From Micavibrio sp. UBA5703 (GTDB lineage Bacteria > Pseudomonadota > Alphaproteobacteria > Micavibrionales > Micavibrionaceae): DNA of 37,336 bases. Below are positions 1-8,345 of the stretch, piece after piece. Where the stretch lies: assembly GCA_002420015.1 (NCBI GenBank), contig DIHF01000033.1, positions 50,942 through 88,277 of the forward strand, given 5' to 3'. A program made the translations under genes and the position numbers. Below the pieces are notes generated by a model that was not told the DNA's origin, made no database searches, and was given only the letters and a program-made list of their open reading frames with translations. The number at the start of each line of letters is the position of its first letter. The stretch's first letter is position 1.

Positions 1-1433
1 GCAATCGGATAAAGCGACCCGCGCCCGAGATAAAGAACATCCCGCGCACCGGCGATTTCACCCGCGATATCCTTGATCTGCCCATCATGATGAAGAATGC
101 CCGAGACAAGCTTGGGCAAATGGCGGAGCGCCTCGCCGATCTCAACCATCTTTTCGATAGTGACGGCCTTGCGGCTGCGCGCCGTGGCAAAGGCAAGACA
201 GGCCAGCGTCGCAAGCTGTGTCGTAAAAGCCTTGGTCGAGGCTACGCCGATCTCCGGCCCGGCAAGCGTATGGAGAACCAGATCGGACTCGCGCTCAATA
301 GTGCTTTCAATTGTGTTGACGATGGAAAGAATTTTTTGCTTTTGACGTTTGCAATACCGCAGCGCCTCGAGCGTATCGAGCGTTTCGCCCGACTGCGAAA
401 CGAAAATCGCAAGGCCGCCATCGGGCATCGGCGCTTCGCGGTAGCGAAACTCGGAGGCCACGTCAATTTCGCACGGGATGCGCGCCACCTGCTCGAACCA
501 GTATTTGGCGACCATGCAGGCGTAAAACGCCGTGCCGCAGGCAATCAGCGTCAGGCGCGGCGCGGCGTCCAGCGCCGCCAGAACATTATCGGGAATGTTG
601 ATACGGCCCGTCGATGGATTGACGTAGGTATTTAAAGTATCGCTGATAACGGCGGGCTGCTCGTAAATTTCCTTGAGCATGAAATGCGCGTACTCGCCCT
701 TGCCGGTCGTTGCGCCGGACTGGGCCGTGATCCGTACATCACGCTTTACCGGCTGGTTGTCATTGACGTAGATGTTCACGCCCTTGCGCGTGACGGCCAC
801 GCGGTCGCCGTCCTCAAGAAAGCAAATCTTTTTGGTGAGCGGCGCAAGCGCGTATGAATCGCTTGCAACAAACATCTCGCCCTCACCGTAACCCACGGCC
901 AGCGGCGTTCCCTGCCGCGCCCCGATCATCAGATCATGCTCACCCGCGAAAATCATGACGACGGCAAACGCGCCCTCCAGACGGGAAAAAGTCGCGTTGG
1001 CCGCCTCCTGCGGCTTCATGCCCTGTTTCATGTAGTGCGTAACCAGATGCACGATCACCTCGGTATCGGTGTCGGTTTCAAAGCGGCACTGCAACCCCGA
1101 TAATTCTTCCTTCAACGCCGCATAATTTTCGATGATGCCGTTATGCACCACGGCAACTTTGTCCGTGGCGTGCGGATGCGCGTTGCGCTCTTCCGGCGCG
1201 CCATGCGTCGCCCAGCGCGTATGGCCGATGCCGACCGTACCCTTCAGCGGTTCTTTTTTCAGCTTGTTTTCAAGATTGGTCAGCTTGCCCTCGGCACGGC
1301 AGCGCGTAATGTGACCGTTGGTAAGCGTGGCGATGCCCGAGCTGTCATAGCCCCGGTATTCAAGGCGCTTCAGCCCCTCCACAAGCAAGGGTCCAGCCTC
1401 TTTTTCACCGATGATGCCGATTATTCCGCACAT
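1..1433 (-). CDS. glmS: Glutamine--fructose-6-phosphate aminotransferase (isomerizing), 3' end cut by window
   Basis: GlmS makes glucosamine-6-phosphate from fructose-6-phosphate and glutamine, the first committed step to UDP-GlcNAc for peptidoglycan and LPS. The start codon at 1433 gives MCGIIGIIGE, so Cys2 becomes the N-terminal nucleophile of the class II glutamine amidotransferase domain. Family motifs follow in order: EYRGYDSSG, GHTRWATHG, HNGIIEN, then the first sugar-isomerase (SIS) domain with ACGTAFY and SQSGETLDT. About 477 codons lie in the window; the family is usually near 605 residues, so the last quarter (second SIS domain) is outside. The ribosome site AAAGGTGA sits about 6 bases before the ATG. 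It lies on the same strand as glmU, which acts later in the same pathway, with one secreted-protein gene between. Identification is secure. Confidence 0.97.
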   Translation of the reverse strand, partial: MCGIIGIIGEKEAGPLLVEGLKRLEYRGYDSSGIATLTNGHITRCRAEGKLTNLENKLKKEPLKGTVGIGHTRWATHGAPEERNAHPHATDKVAVVHNGIIENYAALKEELSGLQCRFETDTDTEVIVHLVTHYMKQGMKPQEAANATFSRLEGAFAVVMIFAGEHDLMIGARQGTPLAVGYGEGEMFVASDSYALAPLTKKICFLEDGDRVAVTRKGVNIYVNDNQPVKRDVRITAQSGATTGKGEYAHFMLKEIYEQPAVISDTLNTYVNPSTGRINIPDNVLAALDAAPRLTLIACGTAFYACMVAKYWFEQVARIPCEIDVASEFRYREAPMPDGGLAIFVSQSGETLDTLEALRYCKRQKQKILSIVNTIESTIERESDLVLHTLAGPEIGVASTKAFTTQLATLACLAFATARSRKAVTIEKMVEIGEALRHLPKLVSGILHHDGQIKDIAGEIAGARDVLYLGRGSLYPI

Positions 1434-1450
1434 TTTTATCACCTTTTTAT

Positions 1451-1628
1451 TGAACCACAGCGCTTCGCATCCCATCGTCATTGCGAGCGACCATCGGGAG
1501 CGAAGCAATCCAGTCTTTTCAAAAATTTCTGGATTGCTTCGTCGCCTGAACCACTTTGCAAGTGGTCAGGCTCCTCGCAATGACGAAAAATAAATATCCT
1601 CCGTGTATGCCACAACCGCTGTGGTTCA
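1451..1628. repeat. Nested intergenic palindrome upstream of glmS
   Basis: An outer perfect 12-bp inverted repeat (TGAACCACAGCG at 1451-1462, its complement at 1617-1628) encloses an inner palindrome at 1476-1585. The inner element starts CGTCATTGCGAGCGA, has GCAATCCAG and CTGGATTGCTTCGTCG around its centre, and ends CTCGCAATGACG. The same inner family recurs at 10534-10572, 12285-12488, 20185-20279 and 24097-24186. It lies in the leader of glmS, between the upstream secreted-protein gene and the start codon, and could fold into a long RNA hairpin. Any effect on glmS expression is inference. Confidence 0.85.
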
Positions 1629-1700
1629 AAAATACCCTTGCGAAAGCCTAGCAATCCAGCCAAAAAATACAAATCACAGCATGTTACGGATTGTTTCAAT

Positions 1701-2570
1701 TCAGAACAGATCGAACCGGGAAACGCTCAGGATTTCAGCGCCGCCCGTTATGCTCATGATAACCAGATTTTCATCGATAATCTGGACCATCGGCTGGTCG
1801 TTAAGAACGGGCGGGTGGCTTTTGACCAGAATCCATTTAAGATCGACCCGCTTGTAAACCCCGGCATCGAAACTCGGCACGCCGGAAGTATAGCTGCGAA
1901 AGACCAGCATCAGATCCTCACCCATCAGCGATCTTTTCTCTGTATAGCCACCGCCCCATGTCGATTCCCTGGCCCAAGACTTTAAAGATTCTTCGCTCTC
2001 AAACTCTTCTTTAAAGGGATCAGGTTTTATTTCCTCGGGCGGAACTTCGGTTGCCCCGTCCTCTTTCTTCTCCTCAGCAACTTTCGCCGGAGGAGCTTCT
2101 TTCTCTTTTTTTGTCTCCGCTTGCACGGCCTTCAGAAAGCCGCCGCTTTTGAGAATTTTCATGTCCTCAGGCGCGATATACTTGCCGCATAAATCGGCGG
2201 AAACGAAAACGCCGTCATAAGCGCTTAGTATATAAAGCCCGCTTTCGCCTTCCTTAACCTGCGTGCCGCAACTGGTCATGGTGTCGAAATAGGCTTCGAC
2301 ATCTCCGGCGCTTTCGCCCTTGTATAGCTCCTGAACCGCGAGCGAAACCTTGGAAAAATTTTTATTCTGGCTAGGGCCGGAGCCGTCACCCTCAACAGGC
2401 GGTGCCTGCACGCTTTTTACTGCGCCTTTAAAAATCAGCGCGGCATTGTTGATGTTGGATTTGCTGCCCTCAGGACTGAAAGCATTCTGTGCGCAGGAAC
2501 ATGAAAACGCGGGCGCAGAAAAAAACATGCTGCCTGCCAGAAACACGAGTGCCGTTATTTGCTTTCTCAT
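1701..2570 (-). CDS. Secreted TIMP/netrin (NTR)-like protein with unknown C-terminal domain
   Basis: A 289-residue exported protein. Residues 1-23 form a signal peptide (MRKQITALVFLAG, ending AFS). The predicted mature end begins CSC (Cys24, Cys26), as in tissue-inhibitor-of-metalloproteinase/NTR folds; further cysteines occur at 101 (SCGT) and 128 (DLCGK), and the pattern F-x-A-A-L-I-F-K-G-A-V plus ELYKG matches bacterial NTR-like domains from memory. A Lys/Glu/Pro-rich linker (about 152-190) leads to a C-terminal domain of about 100 residues that I do not recognise. The ATG at 2570 is chosen over the TTG at 2576 because GAGGG lies about 8 bases before the ATG but almost touches the TTG. It sits between glmU and glmS on the same strand. 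Role unknown; a cell-surface or periplasmic function is inferred. Confidence 0.8.
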   Translation of the reverse strand: MRKQITALVFLAGSMFFSAPAFSCSCAQNAFSPEGSKSNINNAALIFKGAVKSVQAPPVEGDGSGPSQNKNFSKVSLAVQELYKGESAGDVEAYFDTMTSCGTQVKEGESGLYILSAYDGVFVSADLCGKYIAPEDMKILKSGGFLKAVQAETKKEKEAPPAKVAEEKKEDGATEVPPEEIKPDPFKEEFESEESLKSWARESTWGGGYTEKRSLMGEDLMLVFRSYTSGVPSFDAGVYKRVDLKWILVKSHPPVLNDQPMVQIIDENLVIMSITGGAEILSVSRFDLF

Positions 2571-2610
2571 CTTCAAGCCCTCTTAAGAGTCCAAAGACCA
2601 ATCAGGCGTT

Positions 2611-3945
2611 TTACTTCCTGGAACGCTTTCTCTTGCGGTAAGAAGCCGCCCAGCCTTTGCGGGTTTTCGCCTCGGTACGCTCGATCGATAGCGCATCCGC
2701 CGGGACATCGTCCGTAATGGTGCTGCCCGCCGCGATAAAAGCGCCATCACCCACCGTCACCGGCGCGACCAGATTGACGTTCGAGCCAACCATGACGCCC
2801 TTGCCGATCACGGTTTGATGCTTGTCGTAGCCGTCGTAATTCACCGTAATCGCCCCGGCGCTGAAATTCGTGTCCTCGCCCATATCCGTATCCCCGACAT
2901 AAGCCAGATGATTGATCTTGCTGCCCTTGCCGATGCGCGATTTTTTCACCTCGACGAAATTCCCGATGCGCACGTCCTTGCCGATCTGCGTGCCGGGGCG
3001 CAGCCGCGCAAAAGGGCCAATGCTCCCGCCGCTTGCGATTTTTACACCCTCGAAATGGCAAAACGCCTTGATCGTCACATCGTCGGCGATTTCCACGCCG
3101 GGACCGAAATATACATTCGGCTCGACGGTAACGCCGCGCCCGATTTTGGTATCGTGATGAAAATAAACCGTGGCGGGATCGATCAGCCTTGCGCCCTGTT
3201 TCATCGCTTCATCCCGCAGGCGCCCCTGCAATGTTTTCTCAAGCGCCGCCAGATCGGAAAGCGTGTTGCAGCCCATAACCTCCGTTTCATCGCAAATAAC
3301 ATGAATATGCGTTTTGACTTTTTTGCGCGCGGCGATTTCGGGCAGATCCGTCAGGTAATATTCCTTTTGCGCGTTCTTGTTCCCGATCGCGCCGACCCAT
3401 TCGGCCAGCTTCGCCCCATCGACGCAAAACGCACCTGTGTTGACCAGATTGATCGCTTTCTCTTTCGCGCTCGCGTCCTTGTCCTCAACGATTTTTTTCA
3501 GCGCGCCGCTTTTATCCGTGACAAGCCTCCCATAGCCTTCGGGGTTTTTCAGTGTGCAGCCCAAAACGGAAATCCCCGCCTTGCCTTTAGCCGCGATCAG
3601 CCCTTGCAATGTTTCGACTGTGACCAGCGGCGTATCGCCCAGCAGGATCAGAACATCGCCGCGAAAACCTTTCAGCAGCGGCAGCGCCGCTTTCACCGCG
3701 CCGCCCGTGCCGTTGCGCTTGGGCTGTAGAGCTGTCTTGTACGGCTTTACGGCCTCCACCAGTTCCGGCATGTCAGGCCCGGTCACAACAACAATTTTTT
3801 GCGGCTTCAATTGCGCCGCCGTCTTCAATACCCAATTGATCATGGGAAGGCCCGCCAGCTCGTGCATGACCTTGGGCGTTTCCGATTTCATCCGTGTGCC
3901 CTTGCCGGCGGCAAGAATAACAATGGCGAGATGTTTTTTGCTCAT
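2611..3945 (-). CDS. glmU: Bifunctional UDP-GlcNAc pyrophosphorylase / glucosamine-1-phosphate acetyltransferase
   Basis: GlmU acetylates glucosamine-1-phosphate and then transfers UMP from UTP to give UDP-GlcNAc, the precursor of peptidoglycan and lipid A. At 444 residues it is close to the family length of about 450-460. The N-terminal nucleotidyltransferase domain has LAAGKGTRMK at 11-20 and LGDTPLV near residue 102; the C-terminal left-handed beta-helix has hexapeptide repeats, the catalytic His346 in GKGSKINHLAYVGD, and NYDGYDKHQT. A ribosome site AAGG lies 7 bases before the ATG. The start is 9 bases after the stop of the DUF3108 gene, so the two are probably co-transcribed. With glmS downstream this is an amino-sugar cluster. 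Confidence 0.97.
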   Translation of the reverse strand: MSKKHLAIVILAAGKGTRMKSETPKVMHELAGLPMINWVLKTAAQLKPQKIVVVTGPDMPELVEAVKPYKTALQPKRNGTGGAVKAALPLLKGFRGDVLILLGDTPLVTVETLQGLIAAKGKAGISVLGCTLKNPEGYGRLVTDKSGALKKIVEDKDASAKEKAINLVNTGAFCVDGAKLAEWVGAIGNKNAQKEYYLTDLPEIAARKKVKTHIHVICDETEVMGCNTLSDLAALEKTLQGRLRDEAMKQGARLIDPATVYFHHDTKIGRGVTVEPNVYFGPGVEIADDVTIKAFCHFEGVKIASGGSIGPFARLRPGTQIGKDVRIGNFVEVKKSRIGKGSKINHLAYVGDTDMGEDTNFSAGAITVNYDGYDKHQTVIGKGVMVGSNVNLVAPVTVGDGAFIAAGSTITDDVPADALSIERTEAKTRKGWAASYRKRKRSRK

Positions 3946-3954
3946 GACGGTGCC

Positions 3955-4863
3955 TTATTTCTGTTTTTTTGTCTTTCCTGCGACAAGATAATCCTCGCCG
4001 TTTTTATATTCCACAAGATGCATGAACATGGTGCCGTAGGCCGTCTTGACCATGACCTTGACGGGGACGGGCAATCCGTTCTCGCCGATCTTCCCCACCC
4101 ATACGGTCGGCATGGTGCCGCGTGCGCGGCCCTGTTCCTGGATCGAAAGCCAGCCGCGCGGTTTCTTGTGCCACTTCCCGGCGACGGGTTTGACCTCGAC
4201 CGTGCACTTCGTCGAAGGCCCTTCGTAAACATTATAGCCGGAACGCTTGAGATCCTGATGCCCCTCATGATTGAAAATCATTTCAAAGCGGCGCTTGCCG
4301 TCGAACACTTCCGATGTCCCGGCGCATTCGCCGCCCTTGTCTATGTTTTGCAGCATCGCCAGCGTCGAGGTCAGAACGTCGATGGTCCCCTGCGTAACCT
4401 CGTCGTCCGTATCTCCTTCCTCGATCGGTTCGTTGTGGTTCTTGACCACGAGGCTTTTGAAACTCCCGTCCTTGCCGTAGGAATATTCCTTGATGTCTTC
4501 CTCGCCGCGCCAGACCGCCGTCGATCTGTGCAACTCAGGCTGAAGCTTTCCACCTTTAAGCACCCAGCCCTTTGTAGCGAACGTGCCCTCCCACGGCACC
4601 AGAGTTTCAAGCACGCCGCGTGTGCGGCCTTCGGCGAAAATGTCGTAGCGGTCTTTCTTGCCCGTATCCAATGTAAGCGTTGCTTCCACCGCGTGAAAGC
4701 CGCTGGTGTAAACATCATAGGTCAGCGTCTGCACGCCCGGCCCCGCCAGCGCAGGCGCGGCAAAAAGCAATACCGCAACAACACTAGCAATACAGACCGG
4801 CAAGTTTGACCATCTCGCCGCCCATATCCATCTTGAATTTTTTAACGCCTGCTGCCGTTTCAT
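3955..4863 (-). CDS. DUF3108-type exported protein
   Basis: A 302-residue protein with an N-terminal signal peptide of about 40 residues: a basic start (MKRQQALKNSR), then hydrophobic VCIASVVAVLLF, ending PALA. The mature part, which begins LTYDVYTSGFHAVEA and contains GRTRGVLETL, resembles DUF3108 periplasmic proteins from memory. The ATG at 4863 has GGGAGG 8 bases before it but overlaps the upstream acyltransferase gene by 80 bases; a TTG at 4803 would shorten the overlap to 20 bases and give a compact signal peptide. The GGGAGG also encodes the conserved LGG of the upstream protein, so it is not decisive. The molecular function of the family is not established; an envelope role fits the glmU and FemAB-like neighbours. 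Confidence 0.75.
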   Translation of the reverse strand: MKRQQALKNSRWIWAARWSNLPVCIASVVAVLLFAAPALAGPGVQTLTYDVYTSGFHAVEATLTLDTGKKDRYDIFAEGRTRGVLETLVPWEGTFATKGWVLKGGKLQPELHRSTAVWRGEEDIKEYSYGKDGSFKSLVVKNHNEPIEEGDTDDEVTQGTIDVLTSTLAMLQNIDKGGECAGTSEVFDGKRRFEMIFNHEGHQDLKRSGYNVYEGPSTKCTVEVKPVAGKWHKKPRGWLSIQEQGRARGTMPTVWVGKIGENGLPVPVKVMVKTAYGTMFMHLVEYKNGEDYLVAGKTKKQK

Positions 4864-5755
4864 CGTTCACGCCTCCCAGATCAAAATGGCGCACACCTTC
4901 ATTCTTTAGCACAAAAAGCGCCTCGCCGAGCAATAAATGATTTGCATTGGCCTTGCGCCCGTCCGCGCCGCACCAGCCCGCCTGATATGTCGCCGAAGCG
5001 CCGTGGCGCAGGATCAAGGCCACCGCTACGCAGCCTCCGTCTAATATAGCGCGGCCGATCATTGCTTTATAGCCGACTTCCCGGTCAGCCATGAAATTTT
5101 TCACAAGCATCCTGATAAATCCTGGCTCCGAACCGCTATATCCGCGTTTTGCCTTGTCCAGCGCATAGACCTTCAGGAACCAGTCGAGATGAAGGCCCTC
5201 ATTGTCCCATACGATTTCCGGGCCGTTTTCCTTCGCTTTTTTATAGCGCCGCCGCCAGTCCTTATCCATGCGCGCCAGAAAATCTTCCGCCTCCAGATCA
5301 AGCCAGACCGTCTCATAACCCGGTACATCAACGCGCCCGAAACCCGAGGATTTCATTATCGCCTGAATGTCCTCATCATCCGGCATTTCGGGAATGATGC
5401 GGCGGCGGCGACCCAAACGGCGCGGAAACAGACGGTTGAATTCCTCCAGAAACAGCTTTTTGTGCGCCGCGCTGCCGTAGCCCTCAAACCACAGCGGCCC
5501 GCGATCCAGCATCACCGCGTGCAGCAAATTGCCCAAAGCCCCGGCCTCCAGAACCAGAACGATCCCGGCCTCTTTCCCGTCGATTTTGACAACGCCCGGC
5601 CGCAATCTGTGGCCTTTCTGCACACACATGGCCGCCGCATAGGGCAAGGATTGCAGCAAATTGGCACGGCGCAGCAATTTATAACGGCCCAGCCATTCCT
5701 CCTTCGCACTTATATCCTGCCATTCGATCGTGCAACCCATCATTCTTTTTACCAT
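4784..5755 (-). CDS. FemAB-like aminoacyl/acyl transferase (GNAT fold)
   Basis: A 323-residue protein without signal peptide. The first domain includes LLQSLPYAAAMC and LDRGPLWFEG; the second has LDLEAEDFLARMDKDWRRRYKKAKENG, and near the C-terminus HFDLGGVND followed by GVKKFKMDMGG. This is the pattern of FemAB/FmhB-type and lipid II aminoacyltransferase-like GNAT proteins, which add amino acids or acyl groups to peptidoglycan precursors or related acceptors. The substrate cannot be told from sequence. Two further in-frame ATGs lie just after the first (MVKRMMG), so the exact start is uncertain. The gene heads a minus-strand cluster (acyltransferase, DUF3108, glmU) and diverges from dapD across 77 bases that should hold both promoters, although I see no convincing sigma70 hexamers there. 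Confidence 0.75.
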   Translation of the reverse strand: MVKRMMGCTIEWQDISAKEEWLGRYKLLRRANLLQSLPYAAAMCVQKGHRLRPGVVKIDGKEAGIVLVLEAGALGNLLHAVMLDRGPLWFEGYGSAAHKKLFLEEFNRLFPRRLGRRRRIIPEMPDDEDIQAIMKSSGFGRVDVPGYETVWLDLEAEDFLARMDKDWRRRYKKAKENGPEIVWDNEGLHLDWFLKVYALDKAKRGYSGSEPGFIRMLVKNFMADREVGYKAMIGRAILDGGCVAVALILRHGASATYQAGWCGADGRKANANHLLLGEALFVLKNEGVRHFDLGGVNDETAAGVKKFKMDMGGEMVKLAGLYC

Positions 5756-5832
5756 GCCCCTCGCAGGGCGCGAAACACTTGATTTTCCTTACGCTTCGTG
5801 GTGATGTAGGATTCTCATTTGGGGGATGATTT

Positions 5833-6696
5833 ATGGCTCTGGCAGCGCGGAAGACAGATATGGACAACTTGCAGAATATCATCGAACGGGCATGGGAAGA
5901 CAGGAACAGCCTGAGCCCCGCGACAAAGGGCGAGGTACGCGATGCTGTGGAACAAGCTCTGGAATTGCTCGATAGCGGCAAGGCCCGCATCGCCGAACCA
6001 TCCGGCGCCGGATGGAAAGTCAATCAGTGGCTCAAAAAAGCGGTTCTTCTGTCCTTCCGCCTCAATCCCACAAAAACAATTTCCGGCGGGCCGGACGGCT
6101 CTGGCTGGTACGACAAGGTCGATAATAAATTCAAAGGCTGGACGGAGAGCGATTTCGCCAAGGCCGGATTCCGCTCCGTGCCCCATGCCATCGTGCGCCA
6201 CTCGGCCTATGTCGCCAGGGGTGCGGTTTTGATGCCGTGCTTTTTGAATGTCGGTGCCTATGTCGATGAAGGCACGATGATCGACACATGGTCGACCGTC
6301 GGCTCCTGCGCGCAAATCGGCAAGAACTGCCACATTTCGGGCGGTGTCGGCATCGGCGGCGTGCTTGAGCCGCTACAGGCCGGACCCGTCATCATCGAAG
6401 ACAACGTGTTCATCGGTGCGCGCAGCGAAATCGCCGAAGGCGTCATCGTCGAAACGGGCGCGGTGATTTCCATGGGCGTCTTCATCGGTGCCTCGACCAA
6501 AATCATCAACCGCGAAACCGGCGAAGTCATGCGCGGCCGCGTGCCCGCCTATTCCGTCGTTGTGCCGGGAACGCTTCCGGGCAAAAACCTGCCGGATGGA
6601 TCGCCGGGGCCGGGTCTAGCCTGCGCCGTCATCGTCAAAACCGTCGATGAAAAAACCCGCAGCAAAACCGGCATCAACGAATTGCTGAGGGATTAA
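5833..6696 (+). CDS. dapD: 2,3,4,5-tetrahydropyridine-2,6-dicarboxylate N-succinyltransferase
   Basis: DapD succinylates tetrahydrodipicolinate in the succinylase branch of diaminopimelate/lysine synthesis. The 287-residue length is normal. Residues 1-110 form the helical N-terminal domain (IIERAWEDRN, then SGWYDKVDNKF); a left-handed beta-helix of hexapeptide repeats follows (ARGAVLMPCFLNVGAYVDEG, GGVGIGGVLEPLQA, GARSEIAEGVIVETGA), and the C-terminal part contains GRVPAYSVVVPG. GGGGGA lies 7 bases before the ATG, supporting this start. dapE, two steps later in the same pathway, lies downstream on the same strand with one unknown gene between. Confidence 0.96.
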   Translation: MALAARKTDMDNLQNIIERAWEDRNSLSPATKGEVRDAVEQALELLDSGKARIAEPSGAGWKVNQWLKKAVLLSFRLNPTKTISGGPDGSGWYDKVDNKFKGWTESDFAKAGFRSVPHAIVRHSAYVARGAVLMPCFLNVGAYVDEGTMIDTWSTVGSCAQIGKNCHISGGVGIGGVLEPLQAGPVIIEDNVFIGARSEIAEGVIVETGAVISMGVFIGASTKIINRETGEVMRGRVPAYSVVVPGTLPGKNLPDGSPGPGLACAVIVKTVDEKTRSKTGINELLRD

Positions 6697-7134
6697 GCTC
6701 ACACTCACTCCGTCATCCCCGGCAGCGAGGCAACGCCGAGCGTGAACGGGGATCCAGCATGTAATTGCCGCGTAGCGGCTCCATAGTAGTAAAAAACCTG
6801 AACCACAGCGAACACAGCGGTCACAGCGCCCCTATCATTGTCACCACACGCTTTCCACACGCATAAAGCGTGTGGTGAAATGCCTGTGATCCATTACCCG
6901 CCATCTTTCCGGCTTCGTCGAACAGATGAGTATACGCCCACGTGAGCGCAAAAGCCGTGCAATGACGACATTTTGTTACAGGATAATCCTTATTATTTAT
7001 CATTTATTTCAATAACTTAATAATAAGTCGCCAAACCCGCCGCCCATCCTTTCCATAATTTATTTGCATTAACCATTGTTTCCATGATAGTTAATGGCTG
7101 AAATTTTATTACTTGTATCATTGTGGAGACCCTT
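6697..7134. other. 438-bp intergenic region with repeats and a hairpin
   Basis: No convincing gene. It contains a single-arm repeat at 6711-6761 (CGTCATCCCCGG to CGGGGATCCAGC, related to 9486-9626), a TGAACCACAGCG element at 6799-6810, and a hairpin at 6842-6877 whose 13-bp arms (CACCACACGCTTT and complement) are perfect with a 10-base loop but lack a T run. From about 6965 to 7122 the sequence becomes AT-rich and probably carries the promoter of the next gene; I cannot point to clear hexamers. Confidence 0.6.
6842..6877. repeat. Perfect 13-bp inverted repeat (hairpin)
   Basis: Arms CACCACACGCTTT (6842-6854) and AAAGCGTGTGGTG (6865-6877) are exact complements around a 10-base spacer. No T tract follows on either strand, so it is not a typical intrinsic terminator. 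It could be an operator for a dimeric regulator or an RNA hairpin. The loop itself repeats part of the arm (CCACACGC). Confidence 0.7.
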
Positions 7135-8301
7135 TTGACGGGCGATATAAGCATTCATACCTTGGCACAGGGGCTCTTTTCTCCCACCGTCCAGGCTTCC
7201 ATGCGCTCCGAGCAGGAAGCTGAAGAGAAGGAAGCGCGCCTGCGCACTTTTTACGCCAAAAAAGAATGGATACCCGCGCCACTGTCTCTTGATTATTTGC
7301 GGCTATTCAAGCCCGTAGGTCAAAAACGCAAGGATGGTATCACCGCAGATATTCTTCACGAGTTCGACCCCTTGGTGGTACTCAAGGGGCACCTCGAAGG
7401 CGGCATATTGCCTAAGAAGGTAACGTATTATCTTGAAAATGGGCGAAAGATTGCAATTCCACCTGCTTTCCAATCCATAGAGCATGCTTTCACCGCCGTG
7501 GCCATTCACGACACAGACGAAGATAACCCCGAGGCTTCCGCAGACCATTTCATGCAGTTTATGCTCAAAAGTATGGATCGCTTGGGAATCCCGGACGAAG
7601 AAAAAGACAGACTGAGATTTTCCCTTCAATTTGATGTCGCTTCTATGGAGGCTCTGACATTCGGGCGTAAAATATTCGACAAAGGGGGCAGGGTCATAAC
7701 AATACCCACCCATGATGGCGATCTTAACCAGTACTTGCGGGCGGTGGAAAACCATTGGCCAGCCGCCTTGGCCAAGGGCCTTGACAGGCTGGGTGGTCTG
7801 GTCACGCGTTTTAACCCCGTCTCAGAAAAACAACCTTTTACCATTGAAAAACAGCAAGCATATCTGAAGGACACCTATCGCAACTTCATGCACGCCCAGC
7901 CGCTTGAAAACGCCATGGATAGATTCCCGGAACTACGTAATAGCATCGAGATCATTAACGCCAAGATCAATGTCGCCTATCGTTGCCTGAGCGCGATAAT
8001 CGAAAATCATCCTGAGGTAATTAAAAATTTTGGTGGCAAACTTAACTTTAAACCTGAAACGGCAAGGATCGAGATACACCGGTATCTTGTAAAAGCCACA
8101 GCCGACCTTCATTGTCTTGATGATGACACCCTGCCACTGGTCAGGATGGTTGACGGATTCATGCGCGAGGCGGAAAAGCATCCTTCCCTGCTGAACCTCG
8201 TTCGGCAAATGGATCGCCAGATCAGCGCCTCAATCGACGCAGTCCGCAACCCTAAAAATATCATTTCCGCCCCCGTTCATACGCTCGATGCCCAGAGATA
8301 G
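7135..8301 (+). CDS. Hypothetical protein between dapD and dapE
   Basis: I do not recognise this protein. It is about 388 residues, has no signal peptide or membrane segment, and looks like a soluble, mostly helical protein rich in charged residues (MRSEQEAEEKEARLRTFYAK, MDRLGIPDEEKDRLR). The TTG at 7135 is preferred because GGAG sits 6 bases before it; a GTG at 7123 would add four residues but has no ribosome site. The coding sequence appears more AT-rich than dapD and dapE on either side, and it interrupts a pair that is often adjacent in alphaproteobacteria, so it may be a later insertion. A 44-base gap separates it from dapE, so co-transcription is likely. Function unknown. Confidence 0.75.
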   Translation: MTGDISIHTLAQGLFSPTVQASMRSEQEAEEKEARLRTFYAKKEWIPAPLSLDYLRLFKPVGQKRKDGITADILHEFDPLVVLKGHLEGGILPKKVTYYLENGRKIAIPPAFQSIEHAFTAVAIHDTDEDNPEASADHFMQFMLKSMDRLGIPDEEKDRLRFSLQFDVASMEALTFGRKIFDKGGRVITIPTHDGDLNQYLRAVENHWPAALAKGLDRLGGLVTRFNPVSEKQPFTIEKQQAYLKDTYRNFMHAQPLENAMDRFPELRNSIEIINAKINVAYRCLSAIIENHPEVIKNFGGKLNFKPETARIEIHRYLVKATADLHCLDDDTLPLVRMVDGFMREAEKHPSLLNLVRQMDRQISASIDAVRNPKNIISAPVHTLDAQR

Positions 8302-8345
8302 GGCCGGGCATTGATTTCCCCCTCAAAAACTGAGACAAAGGCTGC

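Noticed and set aside
2561..2580. Lipoprotein call for the NTR-like protein because Cys follows the signal peptide
   Set aside because: The residues before the Cys (A-F-S) do not make a good lipobox; a free N-terminal Cys as in TIMPs fits better.
2815..4809. Plus-strand frames opposite glmU and the DUF3108 gene
   Set aside because: Same codon-bias effect; the minus-strand genes are unmistakable.
6821..7003. A 60-codon minus-strand frame in the dapD downstream gap
   Set aside because: It overlaps the 6842-6877 hairpin and ends in the repeat region, lacks a clear ribosome site and shows no recognisable features.
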